DNA of 64,000 bases from Psychrobium sp. MM17-31 (lineage in GTDB: Bacteria > Pseudomonadota > Gammaproteobacteria > Enterobacterales > Psychrobiaceae). The position numbers and the translations under genes were made by a program. Below, piece by piece: positions 47,156 through 56,441 of the stretch. The notes beneath the pieces were generated by a model that saw only the letters and a program-made list of their open reading frames with translations, was not told the origin of the DNA and did not search any database. The stretch spans positions 1 to 64,000 of the forward strand of contig NZ_JAKRGA010000007.1 of assembly GCF_022347785.1 (NCBI RefSeq), written 5' to 3'. The first letter of the stretch is position 1, and each line of letters opens with the position of its first letter.

Positions 47156-48058
47156 CTATGATTTGGCGACATCCCACGGATGTTGCTCAAAGTATTGCAC
47201 TAAAAAGTCGATAAGCGCACGCACTGTTGGCGACAAAAACTTACGCGATGAGTAAAGGGCATAGATCTTCATATCTTGCAGTTGCCATTCTGGAAGTATG
47301 GCTTCTAACTCGCCTTGAGCAATGTATTGATTGGCCATATAAGTAGGTTGCATCGAAATACCCGCACCGCAAATAGTTGCCTGTAATAATGCTGTCGCTT
47401 CGTTTGCAGTTAAACGACAGCTCACTTCGGCCGAAGCGTGTGTATCTCCTTGCTGAAAATGCCACACGGGATTGCCAAAGTTGTTATAGCCTAGGCAGTG
47501 ATGCTGACTTAAATCGCTTGGGTGATGGATAATTGGTGCATTTGTGAGATAGTCAGGGCTGGCAACTAACACGGAACGACACAGTGCAATGGGCTTACCG
47601 ATGAGCGCAGGATCGGGATTAGTGGCGATGCGAATGGCTAAATCGATGCGGCTTTTCACTAAATCGACCGCTTGATCGCCCAAATCGATATCGACACTTA
47701 CCTTGGGATGCTGCTGCATAAATTGGTGAATAGCTTTCATTAACTGGGCGTGTGCAAATGACATGCTGGTGGATAGGCGGATACTGCCAGATAGTTCATT
47801 ACTGGGATTAATATCGGCGACAAATTGCTGCGCTTGCTCTAGCCACGGCTCAATATCCGCTAAGCACTGCTCGCCAGCGCTGGTCAGACTGACTTTGCGA
47901 GTGGTTCGATGTAGTAATCGCGCGTCGAACCATTGCTCTATCGCTTCAATATAGCGAGTCACCATCGAGCGTGACATCGAGAGTCTGTCAGCTGTGGCGG
48001 TAAAACTTCCTGAACGTGCGATATCTACAAATACTTGAGCTGCCGTCACTCTATCCAT
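47156..48058 (-). CDS. LysR-family transcriptional regulator
   Basis: The 300-residue protein has a LysR winged helix (VFVDIARSGSFTATADRLSM, SRSMVTRYIEAIEQWF) and an effector domain with LSTSMSFAHAQLMKAIHQF and IDLAIRIA. It belongs to the branch with short regulators acting on neighbours. It is divergent from the MBL-fold/DsbA pair at 48163-49679, its likely target. The effector is unknown. Confidence 0.92.
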   Translation of the reverse strand: MDRVTAAQVFVDIARSGSFTATADRLSMSRSMVTRYIEAIEQWFDARLLHRTTRKVSLTSAGEQCLADIEPWLEQAQQFVADINPSNELSGSIRLSTSMSFAHAQLMKAIHQFMQQHPKVSVDIDLGDQAVDLVKSRIDLAIRIATNPDPALIGKPIALCRSVLVASPDYLTNAPIIHHPSDLSQHHCLGYNNFGNPVWHFQQGDTHASAEVSCRLTANEATALLQATICGAGISMQPTYMANQYIAQGELEAILPEWQLQDMKIYALYSSRKFLSPTVRALIDFLVQYFEQHPWDVAKS

Positions 48059-48162
48059 TCTATTTGTCCGAAATAAGAAATAATGATGCTTATTATTGTG
48101 GATATATCTGCGCAGATCAATTTTCTATTATGGGGAGGATTAAAAATACCGAGGACAAAACA

Positions 48163-49041
48163 ATGAAGAAATTTGCACTACTTGCAGCACTATTATCTGT
48201 TACTAGCGCCATGAGCAGCGCTAGCTCTGCCGCCGAACAAGCGCCGTTAAATGTAAAGGTTTACAACGCCAACGAAGCTAGCTTCCATGTTAACTCGACG
48301 CTAGTTTATGGCGATAAAGAAGCTGTTGTTATCGACGCAGGCTTTACTAAAGCAGACGCGCTGCGCATCGCGGCGAATGTGCTAGATAGCGGCAAGCAAC
48401 TAACGACCATCTTCGTGAGCCAAGCGGATCCTGATTATTACTTTGGTGTTACTGAGCTTAAGGAAATTTTCCCAAATGCGAAGGTAATAGCGACGCCTGA
48501 AGTCTTAAAGGTGATTAAGAAGAAGATGGCACACAAGATTGCTTTCTGGGGCCCTAAGATGGGAGCGAATGCACCAGATTCGCTGACATTGCCAGAAGCT
48601 TATCAGCAAGATTACTTCACCGTTGATGGCAAGCGTATCGAAGTTAAAGGCACTACTGGCCCACTCGCGCATCGTCCGTATTTATGGATCCCGTCTGTAA
48701 AAGCTGTGGTTGGTAACGTTGGTATCTACGGCGAGTTGCACGCGTGGACGGCCGATGTGCAAGATACAAAGCAATGGCAATTATGGCTTGAACAATTAGA
48801 TCAAATGGCGGCGCTAAACCCACAAATTGTTGTACCAGGACACATGAAGCCAGAATTACCATTAACGGCGCAAAGCATTGAGTTTACCAAGAATTACTTA
48901 CAGCGATTCGCTAAAGAAAAACAAAGCGCGAAAAATGCGAAGGAACTAGCGGATGCGATGAACAAAGCTTTCCCGCAAGCGATATTTCCATTGGCATTAG
49001 GCATTGGCTCTAAAGTTCACATGGGAGAAATGAAATGGTAA
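48163..49041 (+). CDS. Metallo-beta-lactamase-fold protein with a degenerate metal site
   Basis: The 292-residue product has a signal peptide (MKKFALLAALLSVTSAMSSA) and the MBL fold: AVVIDAGFTKADALR, FVSQADPDYYFGV and VVPGHMKPELP. The HxHxDH motif reads Q87-A-D89-P-D91-Y92, so three of the four usual ligands are lost although the final GH is kept. Metal-dependent hydrolysis by the standard mechanism is unlikely; binding or a different activity is possible. GAGGAC lies six bases before ATG 48163. It overlaps the DsbA-family gene by seven bases, implying co-translation. Confidence 0.82.
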   Translation: MKKFALLAALLSVTSAMSSASSAAEQAPLNVKVYNANEASFHVNSTLVYGDKEAVVIDAGFTKADALRIAANVLDSGKQLTTIFVSQADPDYYFGVTELKEIFPNAKVIATPEVLKVIKKKMAHKIAFWGPKMGANAPDSLTLPEAYQQDYFTVDGKRIEVKGTTGPLAHRPYLWIPSVKAVVGNVGIYGELHAWTADVQDTKQWQLWLEQLDQMAALNPQIVVPGHMKPELPLTAQSIEFTKNYLQRFAKEKQSAKNAKELADAMNKAFPQAIFPLALGIGSKVHMGEMKW

Positions 49042-49679
49042 AGGTACATTACTTTTACGATCCAATGTGCGGCTGGTGCTACGGCGCCACCCCATTAGTG
49101 GAAGTGTTAGCGACGCATCCTGATATCGAACTGACGATGCACGCTGGTGGCATGATTGAGCGCCGAGCCATGAGTGAGTCATTTAAAGCCATGGCACAGG
49201 AGCACGATGCCAAGATAGCGGCGATGACAGGGCAGGTGTTCTCAGAAGCTTATAATGCTCGCCTACGCAATGAGTCAGAAATCACGCTAGATTCTTACGT
49301 AACTGCGCACGCCATTACGAATATGCAGCAGCGTTACGGGCAGGGAATTGCGATGCTTAAAGCGGTGCAACAGGCGCATTTTTATCTCGGGCTAGATGTC
49401 AGTCAGCCGCAGGTGTTAGCGCAAGTAGCGCAGCAGTTGGTGCAAGAAAGTGATGAAAGCAGCTTATTTGATGCAAGTGTCGACATCAAGCAGCATATCG
49501 CGCAATCACACGGCTTGATGAATCAGTGGCAGGTGCAAGGATTTCCAACCTTTATTATCGAATATCGAGGCAAGTTACAGCGCCTAGCGCATACTCGTTA
49601 TTACAACAATGCTAGTGCGTGGCAAGCGCATCTCGACCAAGTGATTAACCAATTAAAGGAGCAAGCAATCGATGCGTAA
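49035..49679 (+). CDS. DsbA-family thioredoxin-fold protein (CGWC)
   Basis: The 214-residue product begins VKVHYFYDPMCGWCYGATP, with the redox pair Cys12-Gly-Trp-Cys15, and has the FPTFIIEYRGK cis-Pro segment near residue 170, typical of DsbA/FrnE-like proteins. It has no signal peptide, so it is probably a cytoplasmic thiol oxidoreductase or isomerase-like enzyme. Co-translation with the MBL-fold gene points to a shared pathway. Confidence 0.88.
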   Translation: MVKVHYFYDPMCGWCYGATPLVEVLATHPDIELTMHAGGMIERRAMSESFKAMAQEHDAKIAAMTGQVFSEAYNARLRNESEITLDSYVTAHAITNMQQRYGQGIAMLKAVQQAHFYLGLDVSQPQVLAQVAQQLVQESDESSLFDASVDIKQHIAQSHGLMNQWQVQGFPTFIIEYRGKLQRLAHTRYYNNASAWQAHLDQVINQLKEQAIDA

Positions 49680-49710
49680 ATTATTAGCCGTTGTTGATGC
49701 CATGAAATAA
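49672..49710 (+). other. Twelve-codon ORF, possibly a truncated gene start
   Basis: An ATG at 49672 has AAGGAG ten bases upstream and opens a 12-codon frame (MRKLLAVVDAMK) that overlaps the end of the DsbA gene and stops just before a terminator. It may be the remnant of a third operon gene, or a chance frame. Confidence 0.25.
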
Positions 49711-49731
49711 ATATTTTTGAATCCCAAAAAC

Positions 49732-49759
49732 AAAAAATCCCACAGCTGTGGGATTTTTT
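49732..49759. terminator. Bidirectional terminator between the DsbA operon and accC
   Basis: A 28-base perfect palindrome (AAAAAATCCCACAG and its complement) with T/A runs on both sides lies between convergent operons. Confidence 0.9.
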
Positions 49760-49776
49760 AGCAGGAAAAACTCATA

Positions 49777-51117
49777 TTACATATCTAGTTTTTTCTCTAG
49801 GTAATGAATGTTGGTTCCGCCGTTTTGGAAGTTTTCATCTTCCATAATGCTTTCTTGAAGCGCTGTTGACGTTTTAATACCTTCAACAATCATTTCGCTA
49901 AGTGCATTACGCATACGAGCAATGGCAATACCACGGTTTTCACCGTAAGTAATCAATTTACCAATCATTGAATCGTAATGTGGTGGCACTTTGTAGCCAG
50001 CATAAATGTGAGAATCCCAACGAATGCCTAAGCCACCCGGCGCGTGGAAACGCTTGATTTCACCCGGTGATGGAATGAATGTCACAGGATCTTCAGCATT
50101 GATACGACACTCGATGGCATGGCCACGAATTTGTACTTCATCTTGCGTGATAGATAATGGTTGGCCAGCTGCAACGCGTAATTGCTCTTTGATTAAATCA
50201 ACGCCAGTTACCATTTCAGTCACACAGTGCTCAACCTGAATACGGGTGTTCATTTCGATGAAGTAGAACTCGCCGTTTTCGTATAAGAACTCGAAAGTAC
50301 CTGCACCGCGGTAATCGATGTCGATACAAGCTTTGGCACAACGCTCACCGATGAAACGACGAATTTCTTCGGTAATACCTGGTGCTGGAGCTTCTTCAAC
50401 AACTTTTTGGTGGCGACGTTGCATAGAACAATCACGCTCACCTAAGTGGATAGCATGGCCTTGGCCGTCAGCTAATACTTGGATTTCGATATGGCGAGGG
50501 TTCTCTAAGAACTTCTCCATGTATAAATCACCGTTGTTGAAACAAGCAATCGCTTCTGCACGCGTTAGCTTAATTGTTTCAACTAATTCTTCTTCGCTGC
50601 GAACAACACGCATACCACGACCACCGCCGCCGCCAGAAGCTTTAACGATAACTGGGTAACCAATGCGCTTAGCAATTTTGATGTTTGTCGCATCATCATC
50701 GCCTAATACGCCGTCACTACCTGGTACTGTAGGTACGCCAGCTTTACGCATTGCTTCGATAGCAGATACTTTGTCACCCATTAGGCGAATTGTGTCAGCT
50801 TTAGGACCGATGAAAGTAAAACCAGATTGTTCGATTTGCTCTGCAAAGTCAGCATTTTCCGCTAGGAAACCGTAACCCGGGTGAATAGCTACTGCACCCG
50901 TGATTTCAGCCGCGCTAATAATCGCAGGAATATTTAGGTAACTTTGTGTCGCTGGCGCTGGGCCGATACACAGGCTTTCGTCTGCTAGCAACACGTGTTT
51001 TAAGTCGCGATCTGCCGTTGAATGAATTGCTACGGTTTTGATGCCCATCTCTTTACAGGCACGTAATACGCGTAAGGCAATTTCACCACGGTTGGCGATA
51101 ACTACTTTATCTAACAT
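49777..51117 (-). CDS. accC: Biotin carboxylase subunit of acetyl-CoA carboxylase
   Basis: The 446-residue ATP-grasp enzyme starts [20 protein letters not shown] and has [49 protein letters not shown] and [14 protein letters not shown]. It carboxylates biotin on AccB using ATP and bicarbonate, the first step of fatty-acid synthesis. It lies 13 bases after accB, the third gene of aroQ-accB-accC. Confidence 0.98.
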   Translation of the reverse strand: MLDKVVIANRGEIALRVLRACKEMGIKTVAIHSTADRDLKHVLLADESLCIGPAPATQSYLNIPAIISAAEITGAVAIHPGYGFLAENADFAEQIEQSGFTFIGPKADTIRLMGDKVSAIEAMRKAGVPTVPGSDGVLGDDDATNIKIAKRIGYPVIVKASGGGGGRGMRVVRSEEELVETIKLTRAEAIACFNNGDLYMEKFLENPRHIEIQVLADGQGHAIHLGERDCSMQRRHQKVVEEAPAPGITEEIRRFIGERCAKACIDIDYRGAGTFEFLYENGEFYFIEMNTRIQVEHCVTEMVTGVDLIKEQLRVAAGQPLSITQDEVQIRGHAIECRINAEDPVTFIPSPGEIKRFHAPGGLGIRWDSHIYAGYKVPPHYDSMIGKLITYGENRGIAIARMRNALSEMIVEGIKTSTALQESIMEDENFQNGGTNIHYLEKKLDM

Positions 51118-51130
51118 AAGTAAGTGGCCT

Positions 51131-51592
51131 TTATTCGATGATTACAAGAGTTTGGTCAAACTCAACTGGTTGTGCATCGTCGATTTCGATTGCAACAACA
51201 GTACCCGCTTTATCAGCTTCAATTTGGTTCATCATTTTCATGGCTTCAACGATACATAAAGTGTCGCCAACATTAACTTTGCTGCCTACTTCAACAAATG
51301 GTTTAGCATCTGGTGAAGAAGCGCGGTAGAAAGTACCAACCATTGGAGATTTTACGTGGTGACCAGAAACTACAGCTGGAGCCGCTTCAGCTGGGGCCGC
51401 CGCAGGTGCTGCAGCTGGAGCAGGAGCCGCAACTGGTGCAGCAACAGGAGCTGCTACTGCAACTGGAGCTGTAGCAACAACGCCAGAAGTACGGTTGATG
51501 CGTACAGATTCTTCACCTTCAGAAATTTCTAATTCGGTAATGCCTGATTCTTCAACAAGCTCGATTAGTTTTTTGATTTTACGAATATCCAT
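51131..51592 (-). CDS. accB: Biotin carboxyl carrier protein
   Basis: The 153-residue protein has an N-terminal [19 protein letters not shown] segment, an Ala/Pro-rich linker (about 40-75), and the biotinyl domain with Lys119 in EAMKMMNQ. It carries carboxybiotin between AccC and the transferase. Confidence 0.98.
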   Translation of the reverse strand: MDIRKIKKLIELVEESGITELEISEGEESVRINRTSGVVATAPVAVAAPVAAPVAAPAPAAAPAAAPAEAAPAVVSGHHVKSPMVGTFYRASSPDAKPFVEVGSKVNVGDTLCIVEAMKMMNQIEADKAGTVVAIEIDDAQPVEFDQTLVIIE

Positions 51593-51619
51593 AACTGTTC
51601 TCTATGTAATTTTTAAGAC

Positions 51620-52063
51620 TTAAGAAGACGCCAGCGATTTCGCTGCCGCTTGTAATGCGTATTCATAGCCACTTGCACCTAGCCCACAAATTACGCCAAC
51701 GGCTACGTCGGAGAAATATGAGTGATGGCGAAATGCTTCGCGTTTATGAACGTTTGACAAATGAACTTCAATAAAAGGAATATCCACTGCTAATATTGCG
51801 TCGCGCAATGCCACACTGGTGTGGGTAAAGGCGGCTGGATTGATGATAATAAAATCAGCATTGGTTTGGTGAATAGCATCGATTAGTTCGTGTTCTGCGT
51901 TAGATTGAATGTGATCTAACGTGATGCCTAATTCGCTAGCTTGATTTGTTAGTAGTTCGACGATTTCTGGCAGTGTATTCGCACCGTAATGACCAGGTTC
52001 ACGTCGACCTAACATATTCAAGTTGGGACCATTAACCAATAAAATCTGTTTATTTTCGCTCAT
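51620..52063 (-). CDS. aroQ: Type II 3-dehydroquinate dehydratase
   Basis: The 147-residue protein has [20 protein letters not shown] with the catalytic Arg/Tyr region, [37 protein letters not shown] and [11 protein letters not shown]. It converts 3-dehydroquinate to 3-dehydroshikimate in the shikimate pathway. It is the first gene of aroQ-accB-accC, a widely conserved cluster. Confidence 0.97.
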   Translation of the reverse strand: MSENKQILLVNGPNLNMLGRREPGHYGANTLPEIVELLTNQASELGITLDHIQSNAEHELIDAIHQTNADFIIINPAAFTHTSVALRDAILAVDIPFIEVHLSNVHKREAFRHHSYFSDVAVGVICGLGASGYEYALQAAAKSLASS

Positions 52064-52248
52064 CTTGCAGTGATCCTCTTAGTAAATCTTTAAACTTGCA
52101 CAGTTTTGGAAAAGTTTCGTAAAAATCTAGTTTAGCTAGCTTGTCCAAGGCGCACAAGTCGCAAAGATTACCTTATCGCGACATAGTATATACAAATCGC
52201 CGATTTTGGCAGCATTTTACTGGTCTTATCACCCACAGAGCGAGGGCG

Positions 52249-53592
52249 TTAATAATGATGTTTTGGGAAGGTGGCAGTGAATTTTGCGCCTAATAAGTCG
52301 GAATCGCTGATCTCAATAGTACCTTTATAGCCTTTAACGATATCAACCACTACTGCCATGCCAATACCTTGGCCGTGTTCTTGAGTATCGAGGCGTGCGC
52401 CGCGGCGAGTGATTTCTTCGCGTTGTGATTCGTCGATGCCAACGCCGTTATCTTCGACAATAAAGCTAATGGATTCGTTATTGTCTTCAACGGTGACTCG
52501 CACTTCACCCGCGCCGTATTTGTAGGCGTTATCCATGAAGTTACCCAGCATTTCTAATAAGTCACCTTGGTCACCTTGGAAAACGCTTGCTTGCGGAATA
52601 CGAATATCGCACATCACCGCTTTGGCTTTATAGACTTTATCCAGCGCGCTTTTTATTTGTTTGGCTTGCTCAAGAATATTGACCTTGGTGATGCTAGTCA
52701 CTTGCTGACTAACCACTGCACGTTGTAGCTGATAGCGAACGATTTGATCCATGCGGCTACTCTGTTCTTTGACGATATCGCGCAGTTCATCGGTTGGTTC
52801 ACTAGCTGCATTGCTGATCACTGCTAGCGGCGTTTTTAGTGAGTGAGCGAGATCGCCAAGACGTTGGTGATAGCGTTCACGCTGTTGGCGCTCACTATCA
52901 ATAAGGCGGTTGAGATTACCTGTTAAGCGACTTAACTCTTGGGGGTAATTGCCGCTAAGTGACTGGGCATCGCCGTTCTCAATTTCTTTTAGGTGATGTG
53001 CTAAGTCGTGCAGTGGACGCAAGCCGCGACTGAGTAATAAATGTTGTGTTGCTAGTAGCAATAGCGCAACAACGGTGAGCCATAACCATAAACTTTCACG
53101 GTAGCTGATTATAGATTGACGATAGCTGTGATTGTCTTGCATCACCACAAATGTGTATTGATAATCTTTACCCTGACTTTCTTCAATAGTGCCGTAGGTT
53201 GCAACAAAAAGCTCTGTGTTGGGATTGGTATCGTCGACGCCGAACGTTTGCTTACCCGGCAGCGTTGGTCTTGCGGTACGAGGCGAAATCAAGACTGCCG
53301 AACGAGAGCGCCACAACTCTTTGCCTGCTCTATCTAACACATAACCATATAAACCTGAGCTGGCCTCATTAAACTGTGGATCAGATTGGTAGTTTGGAAT
53401 GACTAGATTACGGCCTTGCTGCTCGGCGCTAGAAATGAGGCTGAGGATTTGTAGCTGCATTTTTTCTTGTGCCGCGGTTTTGGCGGCGTTAGAAAATGCT
53501 GAATCTAAAATGGCGCCTGTAATACTAAAAAAGACCAGCATTAAAAAGCTGGCCATTATTAGAATTCGGGTGCGAAGCGAGTAGTTTTTCAC
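52249..53592 (-). CDS. PhoQ-like sensor histidine kinase
   Basis: The 447-residue protein has two membrane helices (about 10-30 and 166-185) around a periplasmic domain, HAMP, a PhoQ-type dimerisation motif DLAHSLKTPLA with His250, and an ATPase domain with NFMDNAYKYG, EDNGVGID and GQGIGMAVVVDIVKGYKG. The layout fits the PhoQ/related subfamily, but the sensed signal is not known. It is the last gene of the PepSY-regulator-kinase group. Confidence 0.9.
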   Translation of the reverse strand: MKNYSLRTRILIMASFLMLVFFSITGAILDSAFSNAAKTAAQEKMQLQILSLISSAEQQGRNLVIPNYQSDPQFNEASSGLYGYVLDRAGKELWRSRSAVLISPRTARPTLPGKQTFGVDDTNPNTELFVATYGTIEESQGKDYQYTFVVMQDNHSYRQSIISYRESLWLWLTVVALLLLATQHLLLSRGLRPLHDLAHHLKEIENGDAQSLSGNYPQELSRLTGNLNRLIDSERQQRERYHQRLGDLAHSLKTPLAVISNAASEPTDELRDIVKEQSSRMDQIVRYQLQRAVVSQQVTSITKVNILEQAKQIKSALDKVYKAKAVMCDIRIPQASVFQGDQGDLLEMLGNFMDNAYKYGAGEVRVTVEDNNESISFIVEDNGVGIDESQREEITRRGARLDTQEHGQGIGMAVVVDIVKGYKGTIEISDSDLLGAKFTATFPKHHY

Positions 53593-53604
53593 TTTATTAA
53601 AATG

Positions 53605-54288
53605 CTAACCGTTGGCAATCGCTGGGTTGATGCGATAGCCGCGGCCGCGTAGCGTCTCGATTGGCAAGATTTTGTTCTCTGGATCGATCTTTAAACGCAA
53701 ACGACGCACGAAAACCTCGATAACATTTGAATCGCGATCGTAATCTTGATCGTAAATGTGTTCGGTTAAAACAGATTTTGAAATGACTTGGTGTGGATGG
53801 GTGAGTAAATACTCCATCACCTTATACTCATAGGCTGTTAGTTCAACTTCACTGCCGTCAACGGCAATTGATTGCGCATTCAAATCTAGTGTTAATGGGC
53901 CAAAACTTTGAGTGGCACTTGCCATACCCACGCTGCGGCGTAGTAGTGCTTTAACGCGAGCTAACAGCTCATCCATTTCGAACGGCTTTGTTAGGTAATC
54001 ATCAGCACCTGAATCTAAACCGATAACTTTTTCCTGCCATTGATCACGGGCGGTTAAAATTAAAATAGGGAAGTTTTTGTTGTCTTTACGCAGGCGTTTA
54101 ATCACTTCGATACCGTCGATTTTTGGTAAACCTAAATCGATAATAGCTAGATCGTAAGGATATTCTGTACCTTGATAAAGGCCTTCTTCACCATCGCTAG
54201 CGCAATCGACAGCGTAGCCTTGTTTGATGAGAATAGCGGCGAGTTGTTCTTGTAAAATTGGTTCGTCTTCAATTACTAAAATGCGCAT
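53605..54288 (-). CDS. PhoP-like OmpR-family response regulator
   Basis: The 227-residue regulator has an intact receiver: RILVIEDEP, phosphoacceptor Asp51 (AIIDLGLP) and LTARDQW, KPF. The winged helix contains LTAYEYKVMEYLLTHPHQVI and GRGYRI. It is 12 bases upstream of the PhoQ-like kinase, its cognate partner. Confidence 0.93.
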   Translation of the reverse strand: MRILVIEDEPILQEQLAAILIKQGYAVDCASDGEEGLYQGTEYPYDLAIIDLGLPKIDGIEVIKRLRKDNKNFPILILTARDQWQEKVIGLDSGADDYLTKPFEMDELLARVKALLRRSVGMASATQSFGPLTLDLNAQSIAVDGSEVELTAYEYKVMEYLLTHPHQVISKSVLTEHIYDQDYDRDSNVIEVFVRRLRLKIDPENKILPIETLRGRGYRINPAIANG

Positions 54289-54320
54289 GATAATCCTTGT
54301 AAAGCGATGATTTAATTTAA

Positions 54321-54581
54321 TTACGGCTGACGTTCTGAGATTTTGCCGCTTTTCTTGTTTACATAAACCGTTTTTAAGCGCCCACTATCGAGTAAGATTT
54401 TAATCTTAAAAGCTTTGGTACCACGGCTTGAAATAGACTCTATTTTAAGCAGCTTCTTCGCTTTGTATTTGCTTTGAACTAGCTGAGAAGCCTTGCGTTC
54501 ACTGATATCAAACGCATAGCTTTGAGCGCTTAGTGCGATGCCAATGAATAATACTGCAAGTTTTAAAGTCTTTAAGGTCAT
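54321..54581 (-). CDS. Small secreted PepSY-domain protein
   Basis: The 86-residue product has a signal peptide (cut after SYA) and a PepSY-like repeat (SERKASQLVQSKYKAKKLLK, then IKILLDSGRLKTVYVNKKSG). Small PepSY proteins often precede two-component systems and may act in the signal path. It lies 32 bases upstream of the regulator. Confidence 0.85.
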   Translation of the reverse strand: MTLKTLKLAVLFIGIALSAQSYAFDISERKASQLVQSKYKAKKLLKIESISSRGTKAFKIKILLDSGRLKTVYVNKKSGKISERQP

Positions 54582-54764
54582 GGTTTTCTCAAATGTTGAT
54601 GCGAGTTTAGTAACTAAATCACGTAATAGGATTCAATCTTATCACGAACTTTTGTTATCTTTAATCACACTTTTGTTTCTTTAATGACAAAATCTGTCGG
54701 CGCTTAAAGAAGTTAGTAGAGAGTTTAGAGGTGGTTAAATTAATCGATGCTTAATTGGTTTATA

Positions 54765-54784
54765 AGGTCTGCTTTTGCAGACCT
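54765..54784 (-). terminator. Hairpin after the pagL-like gene
   Basis: AGGTCTGC / GCAGACCT forms an eight-base stem with a four-base loop just after the stop codon. The T run is weak on the minus strand, so it is a likely but not certain terminator. Confidence 0.5.
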
Positions 54785-54793
54785 GTGGGCGCG

Positions 54794-55495
54794 TTATTCG
54801 CTTTGCCACGAATATGAGATTGCAAATCCATTGGAATTTGAACCTGGATTTGGGTCAATCCAGTTATTGTTAGATTGATGGAAATTGCCATAACCAAATC
54901 TCAGTTTTTGTTTGGCATTGATATGATATTCAATCCCAATGTGCGAAGAGTGATTGAAAGTAAATTTTGTTCCGTCAAACGGAAATCTTTTATCGCTGTA
55001 AAAAAGTCCAGTTGTATATTCTGCATAGAGACTCGCTTTACCAAAATGATAAGGGTACCACCGCAAAACAGCTAATGCGCCGCCACCTATGCCTTCACGG
55101 TTGCCTGATGCTGCAGTTTGGTAATCTTTCCAATATTGACTGTTTAGCTCGATGCCTGCACTAAACCAAGATGACAGCTTCTTTTCGATTCCAAAGTTAT
55201 TGAGATAAATACGTTTACCGCTTCCTTGGCTAAATCCTGAGCGAAAGTTGTAGAAAGTAATGTCTTGCTCATCCTCAAATACATACTCAGACAAATAGTA
55301 GGAAAGAGCTGCAGCAGATGCTACGCCGATAAATACATCTTGATTCGTTAGACTAAGAAAACTGGTTGATTTAAGTCCTGGAAAATTGGGCCAATCATCG
55401 ACTGTCTCATAACCATTGTTGATACTTGTCGCAGAGGACGAGTGCGTCATCAAATACAGCACAGCAAAGCAGACTATTTTAATAAATAATTTCAT
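54794..55495 (-). CDS. PagL-like lipid A deacylase (acyloxyacyl hydrolase)
   Basis: The 233-residue outer-membrane barrel has a signal peptide (cut after SSA) and the PagL signature FGYGNFHQSNNNWIDPNPGS, with His206, Ser208 and Asn209 and an NPG, consistent with the PagL catalytic His-Ser pair. PagL removes an acyl chain at the 3 position of lipid A. The protein is longer than typical PagL (about 170-190 residues). Its neighbours, a PhoPQ-like system and a PepSY protein, fit a lipid A modification regulon. Confidence 0.78.
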   Translation of the reverse strand: MKLFIKIVCFAVLYLMTHSSSATSINNGYETVDDWPNFPGLKSTSFLSLTNQDVFIGVASAAALSYYLSEYVFEDEQDITFYNFRSGFSQGSGKRIYLNNFGIEKKLSSWFSAGIELNSQYWKDYQTAASGNREGIGGGALAVLRWYPYHFGKASLYAEYTTGLFYSDKRFPFDGTKFTFNHSSHIGIEYHINAKQKLRFGYGNFHQSNNNWIDPNPGSNSNGFAISYSWQSE

Positions 55496-55716
55496 AAATT
55501 TAGTTCAATTTTAGTTCGGTGGCTTATCTTAGATTGCGCCTTCGCAAAGGTTGAGTATTTTCGTGTTGTTAATGGTTATTCTAAGTAATTTTGTGTGATA
55601 GTTCGTAATCAAAGGTTATTTAGGCTAAATTCTCTTCTTATTGCGCTAAATCACTCGCCAAAATGCATCTCGCGATTTACCATAGCCACAGTATTCGTCA
55701 AAATAAGTAAATTCCT

Positions 55717-56052
55717 ATGTCATTACCTCCATGCCCACAATGTAATTCTGAATATGTTTATGAAGATCAGCCGCTATTGATTTGTCCTGAATGTGCTCAT
55801 GAATGGAATCCTAATGAAGTTGTTGAAGATCCTGATGCTATCGTTTTAAAAGATGCAGTAGGTAATCTGCTAGCTGAAGATGACAAAGTCACTTTAATAA
55901 AAGATCTGAAAGTTAAAGGTTCATCATTAGTATTGAAAGTGGGTACTAAAGCGGTGATTAAGCGTTTCGTTGATGCGGATCATGACATCGATTGTAAAGT
56001 TGATGGTCACGGTAACATGATGCTGAAATCTAAGTTTGTGCGAAAGGCGTAA
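55717..56052 (+). CDS. yjdM: YjdM (PhnA)-family zinc-ribbon protein, copy 1
   Basis: The 111-residue protein matches E. coli YjdM in length and blocks: zinc ribbon Cys6/Cys9/Cys23/Cys26, [20 protein letters not shown] and [10 protein letters not shown]. The function is unsettled; the PhnA name links it to phosphonate use in some species, but it is not part of the phn operon. A near-identical copy follows five bases later. Confidence 0.92.
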   Translation: MSLPPCPQCNSEYVYEDQPLLICPECAHEWNPNEVVEDPDAIVLKDAVGNLLAEDDKVTLIKDLKVKGSSLVLKVGTKAVIKRFVDADHDIDCKVDGHGNMMLKSKFVRKA

Positions 56053-56057
56053 TTGCG

Positions 56058-56393
56058 ATGTCATTGCCAGCTTGCTTGAAATGTAATTCTGAATACGTCT
56101 ATCAAGATCAAGACTTACTGATTTGTCCAGAGTGCGCTTTTGAATGGAGCCCGCAAGAGCTGGCTGAAGAGAGTCAGCTCAATATCAAAGATGCCAACGG
56201 TACGCTGCTTAGTGAAGGCGATAAAATTACCTTTGCCAAAGACTTAAAAGTTAAGGGCAGTTCTCAGGTGCTTAAGATTGGCACTAAGGCTGTTATCAAG
56301 CGGATGGTGGAAGGTAAAGATCACCAGCTTGATTGCAAGGTCGACGGCACTGGCGACATGATGATTACGGCGGCTTTTGTTAAGAAGGCTTAG
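56058..56393 (+). CDS. yjdM: YjdM (PhnA)-family zinc-ribbon protein, copy 2
   Basis: A tandem paralogue of the gene at 55717, with the same length, Cys6/Cys9/Cys23/Cys26, [20 protein letters not shown] and a closely similar C-terminal half. Both genes are on the same strand five bases apart, so a local duplication is likely. Confidence 0.92.
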   Translation: MSLPACLKCNSEYVYQDQDLLICPECAFEWSPQELAEESQLNIKDANGTLLSEGDKITFAKDLKVKGSSQVLKIGTKAVIKRMVEGKDHQLDCKVDGTGDMMITAAFVKKA

Positions 56394-56401
56394 TATAAAA
56401 C

Positions 56402-56431
56402 AAAAAAGGAACTCGATTGAGTTCCTTTTTT
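56402..56431. terminator. Bidirectional terminator between yjdM copies and the barrel gene
   Basis: The perfect stem AAAAAAGGAACTC / GAGTTCCTTTTTT has a GATT loop and lies between convergent genes. Confidence 0.9.
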
Positions 56432-56441
56432 ATATGGCAGC

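Noticed and set aside
51360-51480. Ala/Pro-rich repeat in accB as a tandem-repeat locus
   Set aside because: It is the normal flexible linker of the biotin carrier protein.
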